From positions 1 through 42,522 of the forward strand of contig JAHECP010000035.1 in NCBI GenBank assembly GCA_024641665.1: a stretch of DNA of 42,522 bases, given 5' to 3'. The stretch's first letter is position 1. The number at the start of each line of letters is the position of its first letter. Shown one piece after another: positions 1-7,982 of this stretch. The translations under genes and the position numbers were made by a program. The stretch is from Acidobacteriota bacterium (lineage in GTDB: Bacteria; Acidobacteriota; Vicinamibacteria; Vicinamibacterales; JAHECP01). The notes below the pieces were generated by a model, which worked only from the letters and a program-made list of their open reading frames with translations, was not told where the DNA came from and made no database searches.

Positions 1-1245
1 CGCGCGCGGCGAACCGATTCGACCGGCGCGCTCCGGGAAGGCGAGCGCGGCGTGGCGGGCGCACCGCGCGCGGCGCGCCTCCGGGCCGTGCTCGTCGGCG
101 CGGAAGTGGCGCTGTCGCTCGTCCTGCTCGTCGGCGCGGGCCTGCTCGTGCGCAGCTTCGCCGAGGTGCTGGCAGTGGACCGGGGGTTCGATGCCGACCG
201 GCGGCTCATCGCCGCGATGAACGTGCCGGCGTCCTACGACGCCGCGCGCACCAGGCGCCTGCTCGTGGACTTCCTCTCGCGCGTCGAGTCCACGCCGGGC
301 GTCGTGTCGGCGGCGGCGGTGAGCATGCGGCCGCTCATCGGCCCGAGCACGAGTATGGGGATCGCCTCGGCCGACGCGCCGGAGGTCGCCGCGGATGCCG
401 TGCCCTGGGCGACATGGCGGCTGGTGTCGAGCGACTACTTCACCACGATCGGCCTGCCCGTCCTTCGCGGCCGGGCGTTCACCGACCAGGACCAGTTCGG
501 CAACCCCTGGCGGGTCATCGTGAGCCGGCGGGTGGCGGAGCAGTTGTGGCCGGGCGCCGATCCGGTCGGCCGGCAGGCGATCCTGTGGAAAGGGCAGGCC
601 AACACGCCGGCCGAGGTCGTCGGCGTCGTCGGGGACATGCGCGAGCGCAGCCTGGCGGTCGATCCGCCCATGGCCGTCTATCTGCCGTACTACGGCGCGA
701 CCTGGACGCCGATCCAGGTGGTCGTGCACACGGCCGGCGCGCCGCTTGCGATTCTGCCCGTCCTCCGTGCCGCGCTCGACGAGATCGACCCGAACCTTCC
801 CATCTCGAACGCGCAGACGCTCGACGGCCTCGTGACCGTGTCCACCGCGTCGCGTCGCTTCACGATGCTGCTGCTCGCCGCCTTCGCGGCCGTGGCCCTG
901 ATCCTCGCGCTCGCGGGCGTCTACGGCGTGCTGGCCTACACGGTCTCGCGCCGGACGGCGGAGATCGGCGTGCGCAAGGCCCTCGGCGCCAGCCCGGCCA
1001 GCCTGCTGCGCCTCGTGGTGTGGCAGGGGATGCAGCCGGTCGTCGCCGGCGCCGGGGCAGGGCTGGCCGGTGCCGTCGCGCTCTCGCCGGTCATGGCCAG
1101 CCTGCTGTTCGGCGTCGCGCCCGAAGATCCGCTGACCTACGTGAGCGTCACGGCGCTGCTGCTGGCCTCGGCGACCCTCGCCTGCTATCTACCTGCGCGC
1201 CAGGCGCTGCGGGTGGACCCGGTCGCCGCGTTGAAGGAAGAGTGA
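1..1245 (+). CDS. ADOP/MacB-type ABC permease, C-terminal half (cut by window start)
   Basis: The reading frame is open from base 1, so this is the 3' part of a longer gene; the GTG at 52 is internal, not the real start. About 414 residues are visible. A membrane segment (AEVALSLVLLVGAGLLVRSF) is followed by a periplasmic MacB-like region of roughly 200 residues. A C-terminal FtsX domain follows, with three further membrane segments and the family hallmark EIGVRKALGAS before the second of them. This is the second half of the duplicated permease ('ADOP') that acidobacteria carry in many copies. Such proteins belong to the MacB/LolC-type mechanotransmission family and are usually tied to export of peptides, lipids or drugs. 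No ATPase gene is visible in the window, so the partner and substrate are unknown. It is followed after 13 bases by a small HTH/zinc-ribbon gene, possibly co-transcribed. Confidence 0.88.
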   Translation, partial: RARRTDSTGALREGERGVAGAPRAARLRAVLVGAEVALSLVLLVGAGLLVRSFAEVLAVDRGFDADRRLIAAMNVPASYDAARTRRLLVDFLSRVESTPGVVSAAAVSMRPLIGPSTSMGIASADAPEVAADAVPWATWRLVSSDYFTTIGLPVLRGRAFTDQDQFGNPWRVIVSRRVAEQLWPGADPVGRQAILWKGQANTPAEVVGVVGDMRERSLAVDPPMAVYLPYYGATWTPIQVVVHTAGAPLAILPVLRAALDEIDPNLPISNAQTLDGLVTVSTASRRFTMLLLAAFAAVALILALAGVYGVLAYTVSRRTAEIGVRKALGASPASLLRLVVWQGMQPVVAGAGAGLAGAVALSPVMASLLFGVAPEDPLTYVSVTALLLASATLACYLPARQALRVDPVAALKEE

Positions 1246-1258
1246 GACGAGCCCCCGG

Positions 1259-1540
1259 ATGACCTTCCGTCGAGACCTGATTGCGCTCCTGACCGCAGAG
1301 CCCCGCTCGGTCTCGTCGCTCGCGCGCGATCTCGGTCTGAAGCGCGGCGACGTCGAGGACGCCCTGCGCCACGCCATTCGCTCCGCCCGCGCGGCCGGCC
1401 ACCGGGTCGAGATCCTGCCCGCGCGCTGCCGCGCCTGCGGCTTCACCTTCGACGAGCACAAGCTGACGAAGCCGGGGAAGTGCCCGGCCTGCCGCGGCAC
1501 GCGGGTCTACGAGCCGCAGATCCTCATTCGGTCGAAGTAG
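1259..1540 (+). CDS. Small HTH plus zinc-ribbon protein (predicted transcriptional regulator)
   Basis: A 93-residue protein in two parts. Residues 1-45 look like a short winged-helix or HTH module (SVSSLARDLGLKRGDVEDAL). Residues 57-78 form a zinc ribbon with Cys57-x2-Cys60 and Cys75-x2-Cys78. This architecture matches a small family of predicted HTH/Zn-ribbon transcriptional regulators found in archaea and several bacterial phyla; their targets are largely unknown. The ATG at 1259 lies 13 bases after the stop of the preceding ADOP permease, so the two may be co-transcribed. A strong GC-rich hairpin follows immediately. The function is inferred from fold motifs only. Confidence 0.75.
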   Translation: MTFRRDLIALLTAEPRSVSSLARDLGLKRGDVEDALRHAIRSARAAGHRVEILPARCRACGFTFDEHKLTKPGKCPACRGTRVYEPQILIRSK

Positions 1541-1549
1541 CTGGAGGTC

Positions 1550-1570
1550 GGGGGCCGGAGACCGGCCCCC
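1550..1570. terminator. GC-rich hairpin between convergent genes
   Basis: A perfect 9-bp stem (GGGGGCCGG / CCGGCCCCC) with a 3-base loop. It sits between the stop of the zinc-ribbon gene on the plus strand and the stop of the ADOP permease on the minus strand. No clear T-tract follows on either strand, so it may act as a two-way transcription barrier or an mRNA 3'-end stabiliser rather than a textbook intrinsic terminator. Confidence 0.5.
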
Positions 1571-1573
1571 GCG

Positions 1574-4048
1574 TCACAGGCTGCGCAGCGCGCTCGCCGG
1601 GTCGATGGCCATCGCCCGCCGCAGCGGGCCCGCGGCGGCCATCACGCCGAGCGCGACGACGCAGGCCAGCGCGGCCGCGATGGAGACCGGGTCGCCGGCG
1701 TCGAGGCCGAACAGCTCGCTCGAGAGCGTCCACGCGAGCGACCACCCGGCGAAGCCCCCGACGACAATGCCGCCGGCGCAGGCGAGGCCGACCGAGCGGC
1801 ACACCACCAGAACCACCCTTCGCCGCGAGGCTCCAAGGGCCTTGCGGAGACCAATCTCCCGCGTCCGGTTCTCCACGAACTCGCCGAGCGCGCCCGTGAC
1901 GCTGAACGCCGTCAGCAGGAACACGATCGAGACCGCGAGGACGATCAGGCGCAAGGTGCGCTCGCGGTCCGCAATGGTCTTGGCGAAGAGCGTGTCGAGC
2001 GTCTGCGGCTCGTCCACCGCGACCCGGGGATCCATCCGGACCAGCGTGCCGACGACGTCGTCCATGGCCTCGCGCGTGGATCCTGACGGCCGCACGACGA
2101 GATGGGCAAAGGACGCATTCGACTGGATCCGGCTCCGCAGGAGGTAGAGCGTGGCCTGCGTTCCCTCCACGGGGCCCTCCTGGTGCACGTCGCGGACGAC
2201 CCCGACGATGCGGAGGAGCGTGCCGTCCGCGCGGATGCCGGCCGCCAGCGGGTCGGCGGACCCCAGGTGCTCCCGGCAGAACGCCTCGTCCACGACGATC
2301 ACCGGGGCCTTCGCGCGGGAGTCGTCGTCCGAGAAGGCGCGACCGCGGCTCATCCTCATGCCGATCGTCTCGAAGTACCCGGGCGTGACGTCCTGGGCGA
2401 TCGTTGGACCGAGCGCGGCCGGCGGACGCCCCGGAATCTCGAGGAAGAGGTCGCCGCCCACCATCACGGCCACCCCGCTCAGGGGCGGGGCGTCCGACAG
2501 GCCGGCCGACGCCACGGTCGAGAGTGCCCGCACGCGAGCCAGGGCGTCGTCGAGGAACGTCGATCGCTCGTCGGAAGCACGGTAGGGACCCTCGGACAGG
2601 AACACTCGCACGACGAACGACTGTCCGGCCTGGAATCCCATGTCGACGTTCAGGATGTTGGCCATGCTGCGGAGCAGGAGCCCGGACACGAGACCGAGCG
2701 ACGTCGCCGCGGCGATCTGGACGGTGACCACGAGCGCGAGCGCCCGGCGACGTCCGCGCCCGAGCGAGACCAGGTGTCCCCCTTCCTGCAGTCCGAGCGC
2801 GAGACCCTGGTGTTGCAGCGACAGGGCGGCGATCCCGCCGAGCACGAGGGCCACCAGGACTGTCAGCCCGGTGGCGCCGGCCAGCAGCACGAGTGCGGCC
2901 GGCAGGAGAACGGCAGGACCGCCGGCCAGGCCCGGTACGCCGATCCACTCCAGCGCGACGCCGGACAGCAGGACACCCAGCGCGCCGCCCGGCAGCGTCC
3001 ACCAGAGCGTGCGCCACAACACGAGTCGAACCAGACGCCCTCGACTCGCCCCGAGCGCGTGCCGGACGGCCATCTCCGGCGCGCGCCGGATGGCGTCGGT
3101 CACGATCAGCCCGATCGCGCTCGCGCAGGCCACGAGCAGGGCGAGGACCGCGGCGGAGAGCAGCATCGGGCGCAGGTGGCTCACGCGCCGCGTCCGCCAC
3201 TCGGTCAGAGCCGATCCGCGAATCTCCCGGCCGCCGTTGGTGGCCGGATACGCCCGGGCGAGTCGCTGGCCGATGGTCCGGATCTGCTGCTCGGCGCTCG
3301 CGACCGACACGCCGGGGCGCAGCCGCCCGACGACGGTCAGGGCCGGCAGGCCGCGATTCGCACGAAGCACCGCGAGCAGCCGTTCTCTTGGCCCGCCGGC
3401 GCCGGGCACCTCGGGCACGACCACGCAGTCGTTTTGATCGCGTTCCTCGAAGAGCGACGTGCGCTCGCGCAGGAACCCCACCACGTCGTCGGCCACGACA
3501 CCGACCAGCGTGAACGGACGCCCGTCCACGTGAACGACCCGTCCGACGACGCGAGGATCCGATCCCAGCTGGCGTCGCCAGAGGCCCTCGGTCACGACGG
3601 CGACGGCCGGCGCGCCCGGCTCGAAGTCCCTCTCGACGAGGACGCGCCCGACTCGGGCGCGAGCCCCGAGCAGCGCCATCAGGTGTGCCGTGACGGAGAC
3701 ACGGCTCACCGACCGCGCCCGATCCCCCGTGTCCCAGATCGTCTGTTCGAAGCGGCCGATCCCCCCGAGGTCCGAGAAGGCGCTCTGCTGCGATTCGAGA
3801 TCGGAGAAGTCGGGCCACGACAGCTCGGGCATGTCGACCTTGTGCCCGGCGAGAACGTAGGCACCGCTGTTCTCGAGGATGACGAGGCGGTCGGCCGCGG
3901 CGTACGGGCGCGACCCGACGAACACGTCCTGAAGGACGCTCAGGACCGCCACGGCCGCGCCGATGCCAAGCGCCACGGCGACCGCGACGCTGAGGCCGAC
4001 GCTGCGGGATCGCCGGGTGTGCACCTCACACCTCCTCGACTCGCGCAC
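1574..4048 (-). CDS. ADOP-type duplicated MacB/FtsX ABC permease
   Basis: This 824-residue protein has the duplicated layout of ADOP permeases. A membrane segment at about 17-39 leads into a periplasmic MacB-like domain. A first FtsX core covers about 295-410 and contains EMAVRHALGAS. A second signal-anchor-like segment lies at about 436-461, followed by a second periplasmic domain and a C-terminal FtsX core with EIGLRKALGAS. The length fits the family, usually about 800-900 residues. The N-terminus is short: the usual cytoplasmic leader before the first membrane segment is reduced to about 16 residues. No ATPase gene is adjacent, which is common for this group. The gene is convergent with the zinc-ribbon gene, and a hairpin lies upstream in its leader. 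The transported substrate is unknown. Confidence 0.88.
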   Translation of the reverse strand: MRESRRCEVHTRRSRSVGLSVAVAVALGIGAAVAVLSVLQDVFVGSRPYAAADRLVILENSGAYVLAGHKVDMPELSWPDFSDLESQQSAFSDLGGIGRFEQTIWDTGDRARSVSRVSVTAHLMALLGARARVGRVLVERDFEPGAPAVAVVTEGLWRRQLGSDPRVVGRVVHVDGRPFTLVGVVADDVVGFLRERTSLFEERDQNDCVVVPEVPGAGGPRERLLAVLRANRGLPALTVVGRLRPGVSVASAEQQIRTIGQRLARAYPATNGGREIRGSALTEWRTRRVSHLRPMLLSAAVLALLVACASAIGLIVTDAIRRAPEMAVRHALGASRGRLVRLVLWRTLWWTLPGGALGVLLSGVALEWIGVPGLAGGPAVLLPAALVLLAGATGLTVLVALVLGGIAALSLQHQGLALGLQEGGHLVSLGRGRRRALALVVTVQIAAATSLGLVSGLLLRSMANILNVDMGFQAGQSFVVRVFLSEGPYRASDERSTFLDDALARVRALSTVASAGLSDAPPLSGVAVMVGGDLFLEIPGRPPAALGPTIAQDVTPGYFETIGMRMSRGRAFSDDDSRAKAPVIVVDEAFCREHLGSADPLAAGIRADGTLLRIVGVVRDVHQEGPVEGTQATLYLLRSRIQSNASFAHLVVRPSGSTREAMDDVVGTLVRMDPRVAVDEPQTLDTLFAKTIADRERTLRLIVLAVSIVFLLTAFSVTGALGEFVENRTREIGLRKALGASRRRVVLVVCRSVGLACAGGIVVGGFAGWSLAWTLSSELFGLDAGDPVSIAAALACVVALGVMAAAGPLRRAMAIDPASALRSL

Positions 4049-4101
4049 CCTGTGGCGCGCGGCGCTGTCCCGTTTGACCCTGAGTTCGGTCCCTTGTTCC
4101 G

Positions 4102-4123
4102 CGGGCCGGCTGAAGCCGGCCCG
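4102..4123. repeat. Perfect hairpin, 9-bp stem with TGAA loop
   Basis: CGGGCCGGC and GCCGGCCCG pair perfectly around a 4-base loop. It lies in the 230-base gap between the divergently transcribed ADOP permease and the SRPBCC-type gene, so a terminator role is not expected. It may be a leader hairpin of the permease mRNA or a copy of a dispersed palindromic repeat. The rest of this gap shows no other gene. Confidence 0.5.
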
Positions 4124-4278
4124 ACAATCTGCGTGGACATGTCCGCTGCGCGCGCCTTGACCTGTCTATTGATGAAGGGTTGAGACTGGGATCAGAGCCG
4201 GCTGCCTTCGCCTAGGCTGCGGCCTGCCAAGGAGGCCGGAACAGCCAAGGCCCAGCGCCCAATGCCAGAAGTGACCCA

Positions 4279-4764
4279 GTGCCTGTTGCCAAGTTCGGGT
4301 CGAAGAGGCTGAGACGACGTTATACACAGATGATCGACGCGCCGCCTGCGCGGGTGTTCCCGCTGCTGTGCCCGGTGCGCGAGGCCGAGTGGCTCGACGG
4401 ATGGCATTACACGATGATCCGCTCCGAGTCTGGCCTGGCCGAGGAAGGCGCCGTGTTCACGACGCCCGGCGACGGCGAGCCGGACACGGTGTGGGTCGTG
4501 ACACGGCACGAGCCGAATCAAGGCCTCGTGGAGTTCGTCCGGTTCACCCACGAGTCCCGTGTGTGCGTGCTGCGGATCGACGTGCGGCCGAACGGTGAGG
4601 ATCGGAGCCTCGTCGACATTGCTTACACCTACACGGCCGTCGCGCCCGCCGGCAACACCTTCATCGAGGGCTTCACCGAAGAGGCGTTCCTCGCCGCCGT
4701 GAGGTTCTGGGAGCGGTCGATGAACCACTGGCTGGCGACGGGAGAGCGGCTGCCGAAGGCGTGA
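4279..4764 (+). CDS. SRPBCC-like (START/Bet v1 fold) small protein
   Basis: A 161-residue soluble protein with the pattern of the SRPBCC superfamily. It opens with a first strand and ligand-pocket entry (MIDAPPARVFPLLCPVREAEW), continues with alternating beta strands, and ends in a long C-terminal helix (EEAFLAAVRFWERSMNHWL). Members bind hydrophobic ligands or act as cyclases or aromatase-like proteins; no catalytic residue can be assigned here. The GTG at 4279 gives the longest form. The ATG at 4330, at residue 18, is a serious alternative because it starts at the first conserved strand. The gene is convergent with the GH116 gene, and a CTTCGTGG repeat lies between them. There is no sign that it belongs to the sugar locus. 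Confidence 0.65.
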   Translation: MPVAKFGSKRLRRRYTQMIDAPPARVFPLLCPVREAEWLDGWHYTMIRSESGLAEEGAVFTTPGDGEPDTVWVVTRHEPNQGLVEFVRFTHESRVCVLRIDVRPNGEDRSLVDIAYTYTAVAPAGNTFIEGFTEEAFLAAVRFWERSMNHWLATGERLPKA

Positions 4765-4781
4765 TCAGCCGGACCGACCGC

Positions 4782-4807
4782 CTTCGTGGACCTCGTGGGC
4801 TTCGTGG
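4782..4807. repeat. Short tandem repeat, CTTCGTGG-type, 9-bp period
   Basis: Three imperfect units (TTCGTGG, CTCGTGG, TTCGTGG, starting at 4783, 4792 and 4801) lie between two convergent stop codons. Repeats of this CTTCGTGG/CCACGAAG kind are common intergenic elements in acidobacterial and related environmental genomes. The units resemble the CCACGGAA arrays at 11.1 and 37.1 kb. Confidence 0.6.
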
Positions 4808-4832
4808 TTCAACCGTGAAAACGGCTCACCGC

Positions 4833-7800
4833 TCACGCCGCCCGCAAGGCGACCCGCAACGCGCTCCCGGCCTCGACGACGGTGCCGGCGGGGAGCGTGA
4901 CCGTCACGCGCTGGCCGTCCTGTCTGGCCTGGATCTCGATCGGCCGCCCGCCGATCGTCGCCGATGCGCCGGCCAGTCGCTTGCCTTCCGGCAGCTCGAA
5001 CGTGGCCTCGCTAGTCGCCACGCGGCCCCAGCGCACGGCGATCTCGTTCGTCTGGGCGCCGCCCTCGCGGTGCTGGCTCAGCGTGCCCCAGCCTTCCGCC
5101 GCGGTGAACGCGGCGCGGAAGTCCTCGGGCCCGAGCCGCGGCGCGAAGCCGATGCGGCCGCGCGGCCCGACGTGCTCGAAGCCGCTCAGGCCGACCAGCA
5201 CGCCCCAGCTCGCCATCGCGCGCGCGTAGTGGTCGCCGCACTCGATCTCGTTCCACGGGTTGTGCTTCGACGGGTGATACCGCTCGTGGACGCCGCGGCA
5301 GATCGCGAGCGCCTCGGTCGTCAGGCCCTCCCAGGCCATGTGCCCCGCGACCTGGTACTCGATCCCGGTCCAGATCTCGTTTCGATAGCGCGTGGACTTC
5401 GGCCCGAGGTGCGGGCTCTTCGGCCACGTGCACGTGAACAGGCCGGCCTCGCCGGGATACGCGAACCAGCGCTCGGGCTCGTGCGCGCGGTCCTGCGGGC
5501 CGATATCGGGCGCCCAGCAGTACTTCCAGATCGATTTCAGCGCCGAGAGGACGGTCTCGCGCGGATAGAGGTAGCCGAGGCCGACCTGGTGCGCCCAGCC
5601 CTGGCCGAACATCTGGTCGGCCAGGCACCCGTCGGCGTACTGCCAGTCGGGATGCGCCTTCAAGTCCACCTTTTGGATGAAGTACTCGCCGTTGAAGAGC
5701 GCCGCGACGGACCGGTCGCGGCCGGCCTCGAAGATCCGCCGGCACCGCTCCGCGAATGCCGTATCGCCCACCTCGCGCGCCATCACCTCGGCGGCGCGCA
5801 GCGCGCCCAGGTAGAGCGAGCCGACCATCGTGTTCGCGCCGTAGTAGTCCTCGTCGTAGGTCTGCGGCTGCGCACCCTCGATCAGGCCGTCGTCGTTGGC
5901 GTCCTTGCCAATCAGGAACTCGGTCGCCTGGCGGATGCGGGGCCACGTGCGCTCGAGGAAGGCGCGGTCGGGCGACGTCTGGTGCTCGCGCAGCGCCTTC
6001 AGGATGTAGCCGCCCTGCGCGTCGCCGGCCCACGTCGATCCCTCGCCGCGGAAGCCGATCGCGCCGGTGGCCGCGTCGAACCCGACGCCGGGCGCGAAAT
6101 CCTGCATCTCGCGCGCGGAGCGCTCGAGCTCGGGGAAGAGCCGCGCCATGGCGTGCTCGTAGTTCCACACGTGCCCGCACGTGCCGCGGCAGCACCCGGC
6201 GCCCTCCCACGCCCAGAACCGTCCGTTCCGCCACCACTGCGCCGTCGTCGTCGCGAGGTTCGCGACGGTGGAGTGCAGCCGGTCGAGCAGCCAGTGGGGG
6301 AGCGTCGAGTCGTAGTACGTCCGGTGCCAGAGGCGCGTGTCGCCGGCCAGCCGGTCGAAGTGGCCGACGACGTGCCGCGCGACTGCCGCCGCGTCGTCGA
6401 ACCGCGTGGCGTAGAAGTTGCCGACGGGCGTGTCCTCGCGGCGCATGTTCGGCATGTGCCACGCGACGACGAAGACGATGGTCTGCTCCTGGCCCGGGTC
6501 GAGGGCGACGGTCTTCCCGACGGCGCCCAGGAGCAACTCGGCCGCGGGCTTCTCCGCGCGGTCGCCGCGCGCGTCGAACACGGCGCCCGGCAGATCGCCA
6601 ACGGCGACCGACGGGCGGCTGAAGCCGTCGCCGGCCATCGCGAGGCACAGCGTGCCGTAGTCCGGCCAGCCGGCGAGCGGGCCCGGGTCGACGACCAGCG
6701 GGCCGTCGCGGAACTCGATCTGGTCGACGTTGACGTGCCCCCAGCCCTCCGACTCGCGGTCCACGATCTCGATGCGCGCCAGCCGGCCGAGGAGATCGGC
6801 CACCTGCCAGTTCGCCGGCTCGAGCCGCTCGCGGTTGGCGCCCGTCGCGGTGCGCACGACCTCGCCGTCCACGATCAGGTTGACGCAGGCGGTGCCGTCG
6901 TGGCGGCCGCCGCCGACGAGGAAGCTGATGTAGGGCCGCTCGATCGTGAAGGCGGGCGAGCGGAGCCTGCCCTGAGGCGTGTCGCCGCCGAGGAACGAGT
7001 TGACGAGGCCCGTGCCCTGGAACCCGCTGACCGGCTGCTGGTCGGCGAGCGCGCCCGCGGCCGGCGCCGCACCGAACGCTTCGCCCTCGACCGTCCACGC
7101 GCCGTAGGTGCCGCCCTCGAAGTCCGCGAAGACAATGGGCGGGCGCTCGTGCTTCTCGGGGAGGACCAGCGCCCGCGCGCCGCCGACGACGCCGGTGAGG
7201 CCGGCGGCGGTCAGACGACTGTTTCGGCGCAGGAACCGGTCGCCGAACGCCGCGGCGCCGTGCAGGCACGCGACGTTCTGGAGCCAGCCCGCGAGCGTCA
7301 CTTCGACCGGGGCGGCCGACGTGTTGCGCAGCGTGTACTGCATCACCGTCGCGGGTAGCGCCGAGTCGGCGGCGTTCAGCGGGACGAACGGCGAGAACGC
7401 CTCGAGGCGCGCCTCGACCGGCAGCGACGGATCGACGAACTCGACGCGGGCGATCGGGTACTCGCCGCAGAAGCGTACGCCCGGAAAGCCGCGGCGGTCC
7501 AGCGTGCGATCGACGATCCCGCCGGCCGCCGCGATCCGCAGCGCGAAGCCCTGGTCGAATGCCGCCACCGGCGCGATCTTCCCGTCGATGACGGTCTCTC
7601 CCGCGCCGCGGCCCACCTCGTAGTTCACCGCGCCGTAGCCGGTGTTCTGGTTCTGGTTGAAGACCTCCCACCCAATCAACCGGCCGTCGCCGGTGAGGTA
7701 GACCTGCCCCGCGCAGATGCCGCCGACGGGCATCCCGATCGTCTTGAGGTCGCGGCCGGCGTACCAGGTGGGCTCGCCCCGGGCGAAGAGCGCGCGGACC

Positions 7801-7982
7801 CACTCGGGCGACAGCTTCTTGTCGGCCGGCACGAAGTGATCGACACCGGTCTGCCGGAAGAACGGGCCGGCGATGATGGGGACGCCGGAGAGGGCGGCGG
7901 CGAGGCCCGCGCCGCCTGCCGCGGCGGCGGTCATGAACTCGCGTCGGTCGAGCGTGCGGCAGTTGCAGTTCTTGGTCGTCAT
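4833..7982 (-). CDS. GH116 family glycoside hydrolase (Tat-exported) with inserted levanase-type module
   Basis: A 1049-residue exported glycosidase. The ATG at 7982 is chosen because it overlaps the upstream GH172 stop as ATGA, which implies translational coupling; an in-frame GTG nine codons earlier is less likely. Residues 11-17 (LDRREFM) plus a following hydrophobic stretch form a Tat signal. The GH116 N-terminal beta-domain comes first (GMPVGGICAGQVYLTGDG), and the catalytic alpha-barrel fills the C-terminal half. By eye alignment to GBA2/TxGH116, Glu593 in WAWEGAG is the likely nucleophile and Asp710 in QTYDEDY the likely acid/base. Residues about 288-426 (FEGGTYGAW to GWGHVNVDQIEF) are an inserted beta-sandwich module like the one at the N-terminus of GH32 levanases, probably carbohydrate binding. 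Known GH116 members are beta-glucosidases, beta-xylosidases or N-acetylglucosaminidases; specificity here is unknown. It is the last gene of the ABC/isomerase/GH172 operon. Confidence 0.88.
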   Translation of the reverse strand: MTTKNCNCRTLDRREFMTAAAAGGAGLAAALSGVPIIAGPFFRQTGVDHFVPADKKLSPEWVRALFARGEPTWYAGRDLKTIGMPVGGICAGQVYLTGDGRLIGWEVFNQNQNTGYGAVNYEVGRGAGETVIDGKIAPVAAFDQGFALRIAAAGGIVDRTLDRRGFPGVRFCGEYPIARVEFVDPSLPVEARLEAFSPFVPLNAADSALPATVMQYTLRNTSAAPVEVTLAGWLQNVACLHGAAAFGDRFLRRNSRLTAAGLTGVVGGARALVLPEKHERPPIVFADFEGGTYGAWTVEGEAFGAAPAAGALADQQPVSGFQGTGLVNSFLGGDTPQGRLRSPAFTIERPYISFLVGGGRHDGTACVNLIVDGEVVRTATGANRERLEPANWQVADLLGRLARIEIVDRESEGWGHVNVDQIEFRDGPLVVDPGPLAGWPDYGTLCLAMAGDGFSRPSVAVGDLPGAVFDARGDRAEKPAAELLLGAVGKTVALDPGQEQTIVFVVAWHMPNMRREDTPVGNFYATRFDDAAAVARHVVGHFDRLAGDTRLWHRTYYDSTLPHWLLDRLHSTVANLATTTAQWWRNGRFWAWEGAGCCRGTCGHVWNYEHAMARLFPELERSAREMQDFAPGVGFDAATGAIGFRGEGSTWAGDAQGGYILKALREHQTSPDRAFLERTWPRIRQATEFLIGKDANDDGLIEGAQPQTYDEDYYGANTMVGSLYLGALRAAEVMAREVGDTAFAERCRRIFEAGRDRSVAALFNGEYFIQKVDLKAHPDWQYADGCLADQMFGQGWAHQVGLGYLYPRETVLSALKSIWKYCWAPDIGPQDRAHEPERWFAYPGEAGLFTCTWPKSPHLGPKSTRYRNEIWTGIEYQVAGHMAWEGLTTEALAICRGVHERYHPSKHNPWNEIECGDHYARAMASWGVLVGLSGFEHVGPRGRIGFAPRLGPEDFRAAFTAAEGWGTLSQHREGGAQTNEIAVRWGRVATSEATFELPEGKRLAGASATIGGRPIEIQARQDGQRVTVTLPAGTVVEAGSALRVALRAA

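Noticed and set aside
2102-4183. Long plus-strand open frame opposite the ADOP permease
   Set aside because: No domain or signal is present; the minus-strand frame encodes an obvious FtsX/MacB permease.
4761-7358. Long plus-strand open frame (865 codons) opposite the GH116 gene
   Set aside because: Composition is typical of antisense shadows in high-GC genes, and GH116 motifs are clear on the other strand.
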